Notes: a model not told the origin generated them from the sequence alone. A stretch of DNA of 64,000 nt from Orlajensenia sp001423545 (GCA_001423545.1 LMOK01000002.1:248001-312000), one strand, 5' to 3'; shown: positions 32,256 to 40,747, counted from the first letter of the stretch. A program made the numbers and translations.

Positions 32256-32936
32256 CTATGCCTGCTCGCGTATGTACTCGGCCACGGCCGGCGCGAGCGA
32301 CGCCCCGATCACGTCGGCCGGGCGCTTCTGGCCCGCGACGGCGAAGTCGTGCGTTCCCCCCTCGATCCACTCGATCGAGGCGTTCGGTCCGATGCGTTCG
32401 ACGACGGACTCCAACAGCTCGACGCTGATGAACGGGTCGCGGGTGCCCTCCACGAACAGCATCGGCAGGGTGAGGTCGTAGAGGTGCGCATCGCGGATCT
32501 TCTCCGGACGCCCGGGCGGATGCAGGGGGTAGCCGAGGTAGACGAGACCGGCCGGTTGCATGCCGTCGGCCGCGGCCATCGACGCCATCCGACCGCCGAA
32601 GGACTTGCCCGAGGCCCAGACCGGCTCGTCGGGAGCGCCGGCGTCGGCCGCCCGCTGCCGGGCGAACGCCAGCGCGGCGCGCCAGGCCGCGATGGCCGCA
32701 GGGGCCCGGTCGGGGAAGCTGCGGCCGGCCTCGCGGTAGGCGAAGTTGAAGCGCAGCGTGGCGATGCCTGCAGCGTTGACGGCATCGGTGAATCCGACGA
32801 GGAACGGATGCTCGAAGCCCGACCCGGCGCCGTGCGCCACGACCAGCGTCGCCCAGCTGTCCTCGGGTCGCGCGTAGGCGCCGGACACCGTCGTGCCGTC
32901 GATGTCGATCGTGATGGACTCGCTCGCGCTGGACAT
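32256..32936 (-). CDS. alpha/beta hydrolase, KANL3/Tex30-like
   Basis: A 226-residue alpha/beta hydrolase of the dienelactone-hydrolase/Tex30 type. Oxyanion motif VVAHGAGSGFEHP, nucleophile elbow ASGKSFGGRM (Ser), Asp in VEGTRDPF and His in IEGGTHDFAV complete the triad. The family's substrate is unknown. ATG 32936 is chosen; GTG 32957 or ATGs at 32945/32948 would add up to seven residues. A gap of 99 bases separates it from PlsC. Confidence 0.85.
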   Translation of the reverse strand: MSSASESITIDIDGTTVSGAYARPEDSWATLVVAHGAGSGFEHPFLVGFTDAVNAAGIATLRFNFAYREAGRSFPDRAPAAIAAWRAALAFARQRAADAGAPDEPVWASGKSFGGRMASMAAADGMQPAGLVYLGYPLHPPGRPEKIRDAHLYDLTLPMLFVEGTRDPFISVELLESVVERIGPNASIEWIEGGTHDFAVAGQKRPADVIGASLAPAVAEYIREQA

Positions 32937-33001
32937 GCGTTCCATCATGCCCGCCACCGGCAGGCAACGGCATCCGGAGACGGCATCCGGAGACGGAGAA
33001 A

Positions 33002-33034
33002 GCGGGCGACACCGGGTGAACCGGTGCCGCCCGC
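33002..33034. terminator. hairpin terminator downstream of yceI
   Basis: GCGGGCGACACCGG / CCGGTGCCGCCCGC pair with one mismatch around a GTGAA loop. It follows the YceI stop on the minus strand by 24 bases. Confidence 0.75.
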
Positions 33035-33057
33035 TCGCGAGCTGGAAGAGGGTGAGC

Positions 33058-33612
33058 CTACTTCTGCAGAACGACCTGGATGTCGGCGTTCAGTGTGATC
33101 TCGTCGCCGAGCGTGAGGCCGCCGGCCTCGACGGCTGCGTTCCACGAGACACCGAAGTCGTTGCGGTTGAACTTGGCGGTCGCGGAGGCGCCGGCCTTGG
33201 TCTGGCCGTAGCCGTCGGTCGTGACTCCGCCGAACTCGCCCTTCAGGGTGACGGGCTTGGTGACGCCGCGCAGGGTCAGGTCGCCGGTCACGGTGAAGTC
33301 GTCGCCGTCGATCGCGATGTCCTTGGCCGCGTAGGTGGCGGTGGGGAACTCGTCGACCTTGAAGAAGTCGCTGGTGCGCAGGTGCTCGTCGCGCTGGGCC
33401 TGGTTCGTGTTGACCGAGGCCACCTCGATGGTCGCGTCGATCGTGGTGTCAGCGGGGTTCTCCCCGGTCACGATGGTCGCGTCGAAGTTCTCGAAGGAGC
33501 CGCGCACCTTGCTGATGGCGAGGTGGCGTACCGAGAAGGAGAGCTCCGAGTGTGCGGGGTCGAGCTTCCAGGTGCCGGCGATGTACTGGGGGTGAGTGGT
33601 CGTGGTGTCCAT
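33058..33612 (-). CDS. YceI-family lipid/isoprenoid-binding protein
   Basis: A 184-residue YceI lipocalin-like barrel that binds polyisoprenoids or amphiphiles in other species. Seen: TWKLDPAHSELSFSVRHLAI, VRGSFENFDATI, DATIEVASVNTNQAQRDEHLR (split), HLRTSDFFKVDEFPTATY and DLTLRGVTKPVTLKGEFGG. There is no signal peptide, so it acts in the cytosol, as in many actinobacteria. Start ATG 33612 has no ribosome site; a likely promoter ends only about ten bases upstream, implying leaderless mRNA. YceI proteins are often stress induced. Confidence 0.92.
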   Translation of the reverse strand: MDTTTTHPQYIAGTWKLDPAHSELSFSVRHLAISKVRGSFENFDATIVTGENPADTTIDATIEVASVNTNQAQRDEHLRTSDFFKVDEFPTATYAAKDIAIDGDDFTVTGDLTLRGVTKPVTLKGEFGGVTTDGYGQTKAGASATAKFNRNDFGVSWNAAVEAGGLTLGDEITLNADIQVVLQK

Positions 33613-33621
33613 GCGGGGTAT

Positions 33622-33654
33622 AAGTCCATGCATCTGCATGTTATTCCCGTTCCC
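33622..33654 (-). promoter_or_regulatory. ECF-sigma-like promoter of yceI with palindrome
   Basis: Reading the minus strand: GGGAACGGGAATA (-35 region, 33654-33642), 16 bases, ACTT (-10, 33625-33622), then nine bases to the ATG. The spacer holds the palindrome ATGCATCTGCAT (33628-33639), a possible operator. The same pattern precedes the oxidoreductase at 34089. The form resembles SigH/SigR promoters (GGGAAYA-N16/17-cGTT), with a divergent -10. Confidence 0.5.
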
Positions 33655-33690
33655 GGGAAATTGTTTTCGGGCGCGGCGAACGCCCGAGCC

Positions 33691-33717
33691 GCTCTCGCTC
33701 GCGGAGTCCGCGGTCAG
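33691..33717. repeat. degenerate family R fragment
   Basis: GCTCTCGCTCGCGGAGTCCGCGGTC resembles the GTCCGCGG(C/T)C part of the R repeats, but the flanking arms are missing. It sits just beyond the stop of the 63-residue protein. Confidence 0.3.
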
Positions 33718-33726
33718 GCTGCCGGG

Positions 33727-33918
33727 CTACTCGTCGTCGGGCTTCACCGCATCGAGTTCGGCCGGGTCGGCTTCGGGAGCGTCCTCCTCCGGGTTGAAGT
33801 GGGACCCGTCGCCCACGCCCACGCCGATGCCGCCGGGGTGGTTGGGGATCGTGCCGTCCCCGCCCAGGCCGTCCGGCTTCACGTCGCCCTCGGGGTTGTT
33901 CTTCGCCTCGTCGTTCAT
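33727..33918 (-). CDS. small acidic Gly/Pro/Asp-rich protein
   Basis: A 63-residue protein with no family known to me. It is acidic and disordered: NNPEGDVKPDGLGGDGTIPN, HPGGIGVGVGDGSHFNPEED, then AELDAVKPDDE. The lack of membrane or Cys motifs, and clear coding character on the minus strand (AACGAC-type start after GAGGTGCTGTC), support a real gene. Its function is unknown; similar small acidic proteins are seen in Microbacteriaceae stress regions. Confidence 0.55.
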   Translation of the reverse strand: MNDEAKNNPEGDVKPDGLGGDGTIPNHPGGIGVGVGDGSHFNPEEDAPEADPAELDAVKPDDE

Positions 33919-34045
33919 GACAGCACCTCGTATCTCGTGAGGCTTCCAGCCTGCGTCGCCCCGGCATCCGTTTCATGGCCTTGACTTCACAGGAAGCCGT
34001 GTCGACTGTCGGCGGGCGGAGCGTCATCCATCGTCATGATCCGCT

Positions 34046-34078
34046 GGGAACGGGAACAAATGCCGCCGGAGGAGTCTT
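34046..34078 (+). promoter_or_regulatory. ECF-sigma-like promoter of F420-type oxidoreductase
   Basis: GGGAACGGGAACA (34046-34058), 16 bases, TCTT (34075-34078), then ten bases to the ATG at 34089. Spacing and the doubled GGGAA(C/T) match the yceI promoter, pointing to one sigma factor and to leaderless transcripts at both. Confidence 0.5.
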
Positions 34079-34088
34079 GGCTCTCTTC

Positions 34089-34742
34089 ATGACGACAATC
34101 GGAATCATCGGAGCAGGACACATCGGCAGCCAGGTCGCCCGCGCGGCCATCACGGCGGGCTACGACGTGGTCATCAGCAATTCACGCGGACCCGAGACAC
34201 TGGGCGATCTGATCGCCGAACTGGGGCCGAAGGCCACGGCCGCAACGGCGACGGATGCCGCAGCAGCGGCCGACATCGCCGTCGTGACGGTGCCGCTCAA
34301 GGCCCTGGGCGCGATCCCCGTCGAGCCGCTCGCCGGCAAGATCGTGATCGACACCAACAACTACTACTTCGAGCGCGACGGCCGCATCGCCTCCCTCGAC
34401 GACGGCAGCGACACCGTCTCGGGTCTGCTGCAGGCCCACCTTCCCGAGAGCCGCGTGGCCAAGGGCTTCAACCACATCGGCTCGGCTGACATCACCACGG
34501 ACGGCACCCCTGCCGGCACCGAGGGACGCCGCGCCCTCGCCACGGCGAGCGACTTCGACGACGCCGCGGCGTTCGTCACGAAGCTCTACGACGAGATCGG
34601 CTTCGACACCGTGAACGTCGGCCCGCTCTCCGAGAGCTGGCGCGTCGAGCGGGACCAGCCGGCCTATGTGGTGCCGCAGAACCGCGAGGAGCTCGTTGCG
34701 AACCTGGCCAGGGCCGAGCGCGCGACGGCTTCGGCCGCGTAG
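34089..34742 (+). CDS. NADPH-dependent F420 reductase-like / NADP oxidoreductase
   Basis: A 217-residue Rossmann enzyme of the F420-dependent NADP oxidoreductase group. It has IGIIGAGHIGSQVARAAITA at the N-terminus, the VVISNSRGP cofactor-phosphate loop, and IVIDTNNYYFERDGRI with FNHIGSADI downstream. In actinobacteria without F420 these proteins likely use NADP with another acceptor. ATG 34089 is preferred by the predicted leaderless promoter; an in-frame region upstream has a GGAGGAG that is too far away (12-17 bases). A strong hairpin follows the stop. Confidence 0.85.
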   Translation: MTTIGIIGAGHIGSQVARAAITAGYDVVISNSRGPETLGDLIAELGPKATAATATDAAAAADIAVVTVPLKALGAIPVEPLAGKIVIDTNNYYFERDGRIASLDDGSDTVSGLLQAHLPESRVAKGFNHIGSADITTDGTPAGTEGRRALATASDFDDAAAFVTKLYDEIGFDTVNVGPLSESWRVERDQPAYVVPQNREELVANLARAERATASAA

Positions 34743-34751
34743 TACCTGCCG

Positions 34752-34796
34752 CGGGCGGGAAGAGGGTCCCTCAGGGACAGCCCTGCTTCCCGCCCG
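34752..34796. terminator. hairpin terminator
   Basis: An 11-base perfect stem CGGGCGGGAAG / CTTCCCGCCCG encloses a second small hairpin (GTCCCTCAGGGAC). It is followed by TTTCC, a short U-rich tail. It ends the oxidoreductase transcript. Confidence 0.85.
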
Positions 34797-34879
34797 TTTC
34801 CATTGCCGCTTCGCCGCAGCCGGAGGAAGATCGGGCGCATCCCCCAGAGTGCCCTCCTACCCGAAGGTCAGGTCCCTCG

Positions 34880-36475
34880 ATGCGCTACGCACTGGAGCGC
34901 GAGAAGAGCGATGTCGCCGTCACCGCCCTCCGCGACAACATCAGATCCCTCAGAACCCTGAGCGCCGGCATCCTCTACTCGCCGCCCTCGGTTCCCGGTC
35001 CTCGAGCGGCCACGGCCCGGATGACCGCGGCTGCACCCGCCGTGTCTCCACCCTCCGTCGCGCTTCCCGCGGCGGCGCCGGTGCGGCCGCCCGCAGCCCC
35101 TGCGGCCTCCGCAGCATCCGTTCCACCGCAATCGGCCCCGGTCGCACCTCTCCAGCCGGGCACGGCAGCCGCGGCCGCGAAGATCGCCGAGCACACAGCA
35201 GCCATCGGTCGCATGAACGCCGAGCGCACCCGGCTCTACCTGCGGCATGTCGGCCGTGTCACGTGGAACGTCTTCCTGGCCATCGCCGCCCTCGTGCTGC
35301 TGGCGGCGCTCGTCGTCGGTTCCCTGGGCGTCGCTCCGGCCGACAACAGGGTGCTTCCGGCAGCGCTCGCCATGATCGCGGTGCTCCTGCTGCTCTCCGT
35401 CATCGCCATGCTCACCCGCACCAACGGCGGGCTCATCACGATGCTCATCGGCAAGGACGGCCGGTTCTCCACCTCGGCGTTCCAAGCATGGGTGTGGACG
35501 GTGGTCCTGGCGTGGGGCTTCGTCTTCGTGGTGTGGAGCGCCGTGCTCACCGGTCGCTGGGTCGACCCCGTGCAGGATCTCGCGAGCCTGCCGTTGAGCG
35601 CCGACTACCTGCTGCTGCTCGGCGGCCCGTTCGCCGCCCTCATCTCGGCGCAGCAGATCGGCTCGGCCAAAGTCGCCTCGGGTGACCTGCAGAAGGTCAT
35701 GGCCTCTGCTCCCCAGGTGAAGGACCTGGTCTCCAATGACGCCGGAACCACTGACCTCGTCGACACCCAGTACCTCGTCTTCAACACCGTGGCCGTCGTG
35801 GTCTTCGGCGTGCTGCTGTTCGCCGATCCGTCGCACCTGCCCGACCTGCCGCAGGCGATCGTCATCCTGACCACGGCATCGGCGGTCGGATTCGTGAGCA
35901 AGAAGGCCGTGGCCAAGAACACCCCGGCCATCCTCACGATCGTGCCCGACTCGGGTTCCGGCGTGCCGACGGTCGGACGCAAGGTGCGCATCCGCGGCAC
36001 CAACTTCATCCCGGCCGGCGCCGACACCGAGGAGAAGCGGGCGAGCGTGTGGATCAAGTTCGGCACCGTCGTGGTCTCCGCCATCGAGACGGGCGGTGTG
36101 CGCCCGGCGCTGGAGGCCACGGAGGTGATCGTCGAGATCCCGGTGCTGCCCGACGACGGGCTCGACATCCGCATCGTCGACGTCGTCGTCATCACGGCGG
36201 CCGGCGCTGAGACCGCGTCGTACCCCCTGCAGATCCAGACGCCGTGCGCCGAGGCCACCCTCGAGCTCGGCGCCGACGGGCGGTTCGACATCGGCGTCGA
36301 CTCCGCGGTGCCCGAGGGCACGAGCGTGCGCGTGGAGGTGGCGTCGTTCGTCGAGTACGTGTCGGTCGAACCCGACCACCACGCCAGCGCCACGGTTCCC
36401 GCCGGAATCACCGGTCCTCAGCCCGTGCGCCTCTCGTTCGCCGGTGCGAGCACCAAGAAGCTCGTCAACCTGTAG
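34880..36475 (+). CDS. membrane protein with C-terminal TIG/IPT-like domain, novel
   Basis: A 531-residue protein not matched to a known family. Residues 35-105 are Pro/Ala-rich; a helix pair (about 125-145, 155-175) follows, then two more (about 205-230 and 300-325). The C-terminal part from about 355 has TIVPDSGSGVPTVGRKVRIR and GTNFIPAGADTEEK, an IPT/TIG-type immunoglobulin domain, then a second beta-rich domain (about 455-531). The segment between helices shows DGRFSTSAFQAWVWTVVLAW, a pattern I cannot assign. No lipoprotein or sortase motif. It sits alone between terminator and DUF1905. Confidence 0.75.
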   Translation: MRYALEREKSDVAVTALRDNIRSLRTLSAGILYSPPSVPGPRAATARMTAAAPAVSPPSVALPAAAPVRPPAAPAASAASVPPQSAPVAPLQPGTAAAAAKIAEHTAAIGRMNAERTRLYLRHVGRVTWNVFLAIAALVLLAALVVGSLGVAPADNRVLPAALAMIAVLLLLSVIAMLTRTNGGLITMLIGKDGRFSTSAFQAWVWTVVLAWGFVFVVWSAVLTGRWVDPVQDLASLPLSADYLLLLGGPFAALISAQQIGSAKVASGDLQKVMASAPQVKDLVSNDAGTTDLVDTQYLVFNTVAVVVFGVLLFADPSHLPDLPQAIVILTTASAVGFVSKKAVAKNTPAILTIVPDSGSGVPTVGRKVRIRGTNFIPAGADTEEKRASVWIKFGTVVVSAIETGGVRPALEATEVIVEIPVLPDDGLDIRIVDVVVITAAGAETASYPLQIQTPCAEATLELGADGRFDIGVDSAVPEGTSVRVEVASFVEYVSVEPDHHASATVPAGITGPQPVRLSFAGASTKKLVNL

Positions 36476-36508
36476 CCCCGGCCGGTCGACGTCGGGTCAG
36501 AGGTCGGG

Positions 36509-36796
36509 TCAGAGGTCGAGCACCTCGAGGTCGACCGTCACGTCGTCGTCGGGCTCGATGCCCTCGGCCGTGCGCACGGCCTTCTTGACCGGCAGCACGT
36601 AGGTGCCGCCCGACGGGAAGATCGACGTGCTCCAGTCGGACCCACCGACCCGCACCCGCACCTTCACGGCTCCGAAGCCGCGCACCATGCGCGGTACCTC
36701 GGCGATGTCGGCGCCCATCTCCTCGGGCAGGCTCACGAAGTACCAGTTGGCCTGAGCCTCCCACTCCCAGAGCGGCGCGGTGAACGAGAATCGCAT
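36509..36796 (-). CDS. DUF1905 domain protein
   Basis: A 95-residue protein of the DUF1905 (YdeI/OmpD-associated) family: SFTAPLWEWEAQANWYFVSL, PRMVRGFGAVKVRVRVGGSD, WSTSIFPSGGTYVLPVKKAV and the ending EGIEPDDDVTVDLEVLDL. The family is a small beta-barrel; its role is unknown. Its start lies ten bases after the maltokinase stop on the same strand, so the pair probably form one transcript. Confidence 0.9.
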   Translation of the reverse strand: MRFSFTAPLWEWEAQANWYFVSLPEEMGADIAEVPRMVRGFGAVKVRVRVGGSDWSTSIFPSGGTYVLPVKKAVRTAEGIEPDDDVTVDLEVLDL

Positions 36797-36805
36797 GCCT
36801 CGACG

Positions 36806-38224
36806 CTACAGGCGCCCGCCGACCTCGACCGGCGTCGGCATCCGTCCCCGCGAGAGCAGCCGCTCGATGGCGATCAACGGGATCGGCGCCCACGTGGGCC
36901 TGTTGCGGGTCTCGTACACCGCCTCGTAGACGGCCTTGTCGAGTTCGAATGCGTCGAGCAGCTGGCGGTGCTCACGCAGGTCGTTGCCGGATGCCGCGAT
37001 GTAGCCGTCGACGAAGGCGCGACGGGCATCGTGCGACCAGGCCTTGAGGGCCGACACGCGGCGCTCGGGATGATCGGCCTTGGTCGAACCGGCCACGTAG
37101 TCGAAGGAGCGCAGCATGCCGGCGATGTCGCGCAGCACGAGATCGGGTTGGTCGCGTTCGTTCATGGGACGCATGGGCTCGCCCTCGAAGTCGAGCAGAA
37201 CCCAGCCGCGACCGGGAACCTGCAACACCTGACCCAGGTGGAAGTCCCCGTGGATGCGCTGCATCGACGGCCACGGAACAGCCTGTGCCGCCTCGAAGAC
37301 GGCCTCGATCTCCGACCGGTGAGCCGCGATCTCCGGAACCTCGGCCAAGGCGATCGCCAAGCGCTGGTACCAGCTCATGGTCACCGCCACCATGTCGCCG
37401 GGGCTCGAGGGCCGGGTGGGGAAGAGATGGGAGAGCGAGCTGTGCACGACGGCCGTGGCGACGCCGAGGTCGTACGCCTGGCCGCTGAAGTCGTCTCCGG
37501 ATGCCGCTGCGTCGAGCGCGACGCGCCAGGCGTCCTGCACTCCCGGGAGGAACTCCTGGGCGAAGGCGAGGTGGCCGCTGGCTCGTCCCGATGAGCGACC
37601 CACGTCATCCCACTCGCCGGTGATGTGGCCGATGCTGCGCGGGACGTGCGGTGATCCGGACTCGGCGAGAGCCGTCTGCAGCGTGACGTCGGGGTTCTCG
37701 CCGTGGTGCAGCTGGCGGAACACCTTGCAGATCACGCTGGCCCGATCGCCGGTCCCCTCGTAGATGATCGAGGTGTTCGACTGCTCGCCGCTCAGCACCG
37801 TCGCGGTCATCGACGCGTCGTCGAGGCGGGGGTTGTCGGCTCGTGCCGCGGGAAGCGAGCTGTGCCCGACGGCGTCCACGGCATCCGGGACCGCCGTCTG
37901 CTCGCCGACGATCATGCGCAGCAGGGCCCGGGCGTAGACCGGATCGTGCGGCCCGTCGTAGACGTACTCGCCGGATTCGATGCGCCCGATGAGCCTGTGA
38001 CCGCCGCCGGGCAGCAGCGACTGCCGCAGCGTGACCGGCACCTGGTACAGGGTCGCCGGACGCGCGGCGTCGTCCATGAGGAGGAGCGTGCGCACTCGCA
38101 CGCCCTCGGTATCGCTCGGCAGGTCCCACGCGCCCAGACGGCGCAACTGCGGCACGCGGCCCTTGCCGCCGTACCAGCGTTGCCGCGTCATCCAGTCCGT
38201 GAGGCACGCCATCGTGCTGTCCAT
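36806..38224 (-). CDS. mak: maltokinase
   Basis: Maltokinase phosphorylates maltose with ATP to maltose-1-phosphate, feeding GlgE alpha-glucan synthesis; it usually pairs with trehalose synthase TreS. The 472 residues show the N-terminal RQRWYGGKGR motif, an intermediate VLSGEQSNTSIIY nucleotide loop, the kinase catalytic loop RIHGDFHLGQVLQV and WVLLDFEGEP, and the C-terminal VYETRNRPTWAPIPLIAIERL. TreS and GlgE are not in the window, so this copy is separate from them. It is followed by DUF1905. Confidence 0.92.
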   Translation of the reverse strand: MDSTMACLTDWMTRQRWYGGKGRVPQLRRLGAWDLPSDTEGVRVRTLLLMDDAARPATLYQVPVTLRQSLLPGGGHRLIGRIESGEYVYDGPHDPVYARALLRMIVGEQTAVPDAVDAVGHSSLPAARADNPRLDDASMTATVLSGEQSNTSIIYEGTGDRASVICKVFRQLHHGENPDVTLQTALAESGSPHVPRSIGHITGEWDDVGRSSGRASGHLAFAQEFLPGVQDAWRVALDAAASGDDFSGQAYDLGVATAVVHSSLSHLFPTRPSSPGDMVAVTMSWYQRLAIALAEVPEIAAHRSEIEAVFEAAQAVPWPSMQRIHGDFHLGQVLQVPGRGWVLLDFEGEPMRPMNERDQPDLVLRDIAGMLRSFDYVAGSTKADHPERRVSALKAWSHDARRAFVDGYIAASGNDLREHRQLLDAFELDKAVYEAVYETRNRPTWAPIPLIAIERLLSRGRMPTPVEVGGRL

Positions 38225-38339
38225 ACTGCGACGCTAGGGGCGCAGGCCTCCGCTGTCGAGGGGTTGCGGAGACCGACGCCGGCAGGCACCCGGCCGAACT
38301 CCTCGGTCGAAGCGGTGCCGACGGGCGCGAAGATGGAGC

Positions 38340-38639
38340 ATGACCTACGCGAACATCGGCACCCTCGGTGCCCGTCCCGGCCGTCGCGACGAACTCGTCG
38401 CCCTGCTCATCCGTCCCAGCGCCGAGTTGCGGGAGGTCGGATGCCTCCTCTACGAGGTGGGCGTGAACGATGACGAACCCGACACCGTGTTCGTCGCCGA
38501 GCTCTGGGAGTCGGAGGAGTCTCATCGGGCCTCGCTGCGGCTCGCCTCGGTTCAGGCCGCCATCGACGAGGCACGACCGCTGCTCTCGGGCGTGATGGGA
38601 GGAACGGCGTTCTCGGTCGTCGGGTCCCCTCTGCGCTGA
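38340..38639 (+). CDS. antibiotic-biosynthesis-monooxygenase (ABM) fold protein
   Basis: A 99-residue ferredoxin-like ABM protein similar to YgiN quinol monooxygenases: MTYANIGTLGARPGRRDELV, LLYEVGVNDDEPDTVFVAEL, WESEESHRASLRLASVQAAI. Small enzymes of this fold oxidise quinols or aromatic compounds without cofactor; the substrate is unknown. It is divergent from the maltokinase gene, 115 bases apart, and monocistronic. Confidence 0.85.
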   Translation: MTYANIGTLGARPGRRDELVALLIRPSAELREVGCLLYEVGVNDDEPDTVFVAELWESEESHRASLRLASVQAAIDEARPLLSGVMGGTAFSVVGSPLR

Positions 38640-38743
38640 GACGAATGCCGTCTCGGCGCGGGACAGAGCGCTCGGTGCTGTGATGATAGGACGACCGTGC
38701 CGCATGGCACCGCACCGTCCCCCGTCGCAACAGGAGACCTCAG

Positions 38744-39535
38744 ATGCAGCGCAAGGCCAACGCCCACCTCCGCCTCCAGATCCTCGACCCGGCCCACCTC
38801 GCGTTCATCGTGGCCGCCGCCGAGGGCAATGAACGCACCGAGACCCTGGAGCTGAAACTCGACGGTTCCCCCGTCGAAGCCCGTGAGGTGATCAGCGGCC
38901 ATGGAACCCGCATCCACGCCCTGGAAGCCGGACCCGGCGAGCTCACCCTCGACTACGCGGTCACGGTGACAGGGCAGGCCGAGCCTCTCGCCGTCACCGA
39001 GCGCTCACTGCTCACCTACCTGCGTCCGAGCCGGTACTGCGAGTCGGACTCGCTCGGCCCCACCGCTGTGGCCCAGTTCGGCGGCCTCACGGGCGTCGAT
39101 GCCCTCGACGCGGTCAGCTCCTGGGTCGGCAGCCACCTCGCCTACGTGCCCGGCTCGAGCCTGCCCACCGACGGTGCCGAGCGCACGCTGCTCGCCCGCC
39201 AGGGTGTCTGCCGCGACTACGCGCACCTGGTGATCGCGTTCCTCCGCGCGCTCGACATCCCGGCCAGGCTCGTGGCCGTCTACGCCCCCGGTCTCGATCC
39301 GATGGACTTCCACGCCGTGGCCGAGGCCTACGTCGACGGCGCCTGGCACGTCGTCGACGCCACGGCCCTGGCCCCGCGGCAGTCGCTCGTGCGCATCGCC
39401 ACCGGACGAGACGCCGCCGACACGGCGTTCCTCAGCACCTACCGCGGAGCCGTCACCCTCGAGGAGATCTGGGTGAGCGCGGTCGTCGACGAGCTGCCCC
39501 ACGACGACGTGCGCCAGTTGGTGCAGCTGCGCTGA
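38744..39535 (+). CDS. transglutaminase-like protein
   Basis: A 263-residue cytosolic transglutaminase-fold protein. An N-terminal beta domain (about 1-90) with the RPSRYCESD motif precedes the core triad: Cys in ARQGVCRDYAH, His in MDFHAVAEAYV and Asp in HVVDATAL. Such proteins are proteases or amidases related to the peptide-cleaving transglutaminase/protease family; the actual reaction is unknown. ATG 38744 has AACAGGAGACC eight bases upstream. Confidence 0.9.
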   Translation: MQRKANAHLRLQILDPAHLAFIVAAAEGNERTETLELKLDGSPVEAREVISGHGTRIHALEAGPGELTLDYAVTVTGQAEPLAVTERSLLTYLRPSRYCESDSLGPTAVAQFGGLTGVDALDAVSSWVGSHLAYVPGSSLPTDGAERTLLARQGVCRDYAHLVIAFLRALDIPARLVAVYAPGLDPMDFHAVAEAYVDGAWHVVDATALAPRQSLVRIATGRDAADTAFLSTYRGAVTLEEIWVSAVVDELPHDDVRQLVQLR

Positions 39536-39542
39536 CGCGCGT

Positions 39543-39601
39543 ATGCAGGACCACGGTCGACACGGGCGCATATCGCACCCGAACCGACTCTCATCCTGCA
39601 T
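39543..39601. terminator. imperfect inverted repeat after transglutaminase gene
   Basis: Outer arms ATGCAGGA / TCCTGCAT enclose inner GGTCG..CCGAC and GGGcgcatatcgcaCCC pairings. It starts eight bases after the stop. Terminator or small repeat element; no U-tract. Confidence 0.45.
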
Positions 39602-39681
39602 TCGTCGGCTCGGGATGTACGCACCCGCCGTGGTATCCATGAAGGTGCCGCACGCACCAAGCGGCAGCGAACAGGAGCATC

Positions 39682-40728
39682 ATGACCTCGTCCCAGCCCA
39701 TCCGCACCGCCGTCATCGGCTTCGGCACCTCGGGGCGGGTGTTCCACGCCCCGTTCCTGGCCGCGAACGACGAGTTCTCGCTCGATCTCATCGTCACCTC
39801 CAACGCCGAGCGGCGGGCCGAGGCCGAGCGCCTCTATCCCGACGCGACCATCGTCGGCAGCCCTGACGACGTGATCGCCCGGGCAGCCGACCTCGATCTC
39901 GTGGTCATCGGCTCACCGCCCGAGACGCACGCTCCGCTCGCCGAGGCCGCGCTCGCCGCAGGGCTCTCGGTCGTCGTCGACAAGCCGTTCGCCGTCACGG
40001 CGGCCGAAGGGCGTGCGCTCACCGCCGCGGCTGCGGCATCCGCCGGCACCCTCACGGTGTTCCAGAACCGCCGCTGGGACGGCGACTTCCTCACGCTCCG
40101 CCGCCTCATCGATGCGGGCGACCTCGGCGAGGTCCGCCGCTTCGAGTCCCGGTTCGAGTGGTGGAAGCCGGCGCCGCCCGCCACGTGGAAGTCGAGCACG
40201 GCTGCGGCATCCGGCGGTGGGATCCTCTACGACCTGGGCACGCACCTCATCGACCAGGCGCTCACGCTGTTCGGCCCCGTCGTCGACGTCTACGCCGAGG
40301 TGCGCACCCTGAGGGAGGGCGCCGGAGCCGACGACGACGCCTTCGTCGCGCTCACCCACGCCTCCGGCACCATCTCGCACCTCTGGATGAGTTCGCTCGC
40401 TCCCCAGTTCGGTCCCCGCTTCCACGTGCTCGGCTCAGACGCCGGGTACACGACGTGGGGCCTCGACCCCCAGGAGGCCGCGCTCAAGGGCGGCGGTTCG
40501 CCGACGGATGCAGCTTTCGGCGAGAAGCCCGAGAGCGGCTGGGGCGACCTCGGCCTCGAGGGCTCGACCCGCCGCGAGCCGACCGACCGCGGCGACTACG
40601 CCGGCTTCTACCGCGCGCTGGCCGACACTCTCCTGCGCGATGCCGCCGTTCCCGTCGACCCCGCCGACGCCGTGCACGTTCTGGAGATCATCGAGGCCAT
40701 CCACGCAAGGGGGAACGCCCAGCGGTGA
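39682..40728 (+). CDS. Gfo/Idh/MocA family oxidoreductase
   Basis: A 348-residue NAD(P)-dependent sugar/inositol-type dehydrogenase. The N-terminal Rossmann domain shows VIGFGTSGRVFHAPFLAAN and the conserved VVDKPFAVTAAEGRAL (catalytic Lys in DKP); the alpha/beta second domain has GGGILYDLGTHLIDQAL. The exact sugar substrate is not readable. ATG 39682 has AACAGGAGCATC upstream. A perfect hairpin follows the stop by about 20 bases. Confidence 0.92.
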   Translation: MTSSQPIRTAVIGFGTSGRVFHAPFLAANDEFSLDLIVTSNAERRAEAERLYPDATIVGSPDDVIARAADLDLVVIGSPPETHAPLAEAALAAGLSVVVDKPFAVTAAEGRALTAAAAASAGTLTVFQNRRWDGDFLTLRRLIDAGDLGEVRRFESRFEWWKPAPPATWKSSTAAASGGGILYDLGTHLIDQALTLFGPVVDVYAEVRTLREGAGADDDAFVALTHASGTISHLWMSSLAPQFGPRFHVLGSDAGYTTWGLDPQEAALKGGGSPTDAAFGEKPESGWGDLGLEGSTRREPTDRGDYAGFYRALADTLLRDAAVPVDPADAVHVLEIIEAIHARGNAQR

Positions 40729-40747
40729 ACTCGTGACACCCTGAGAT

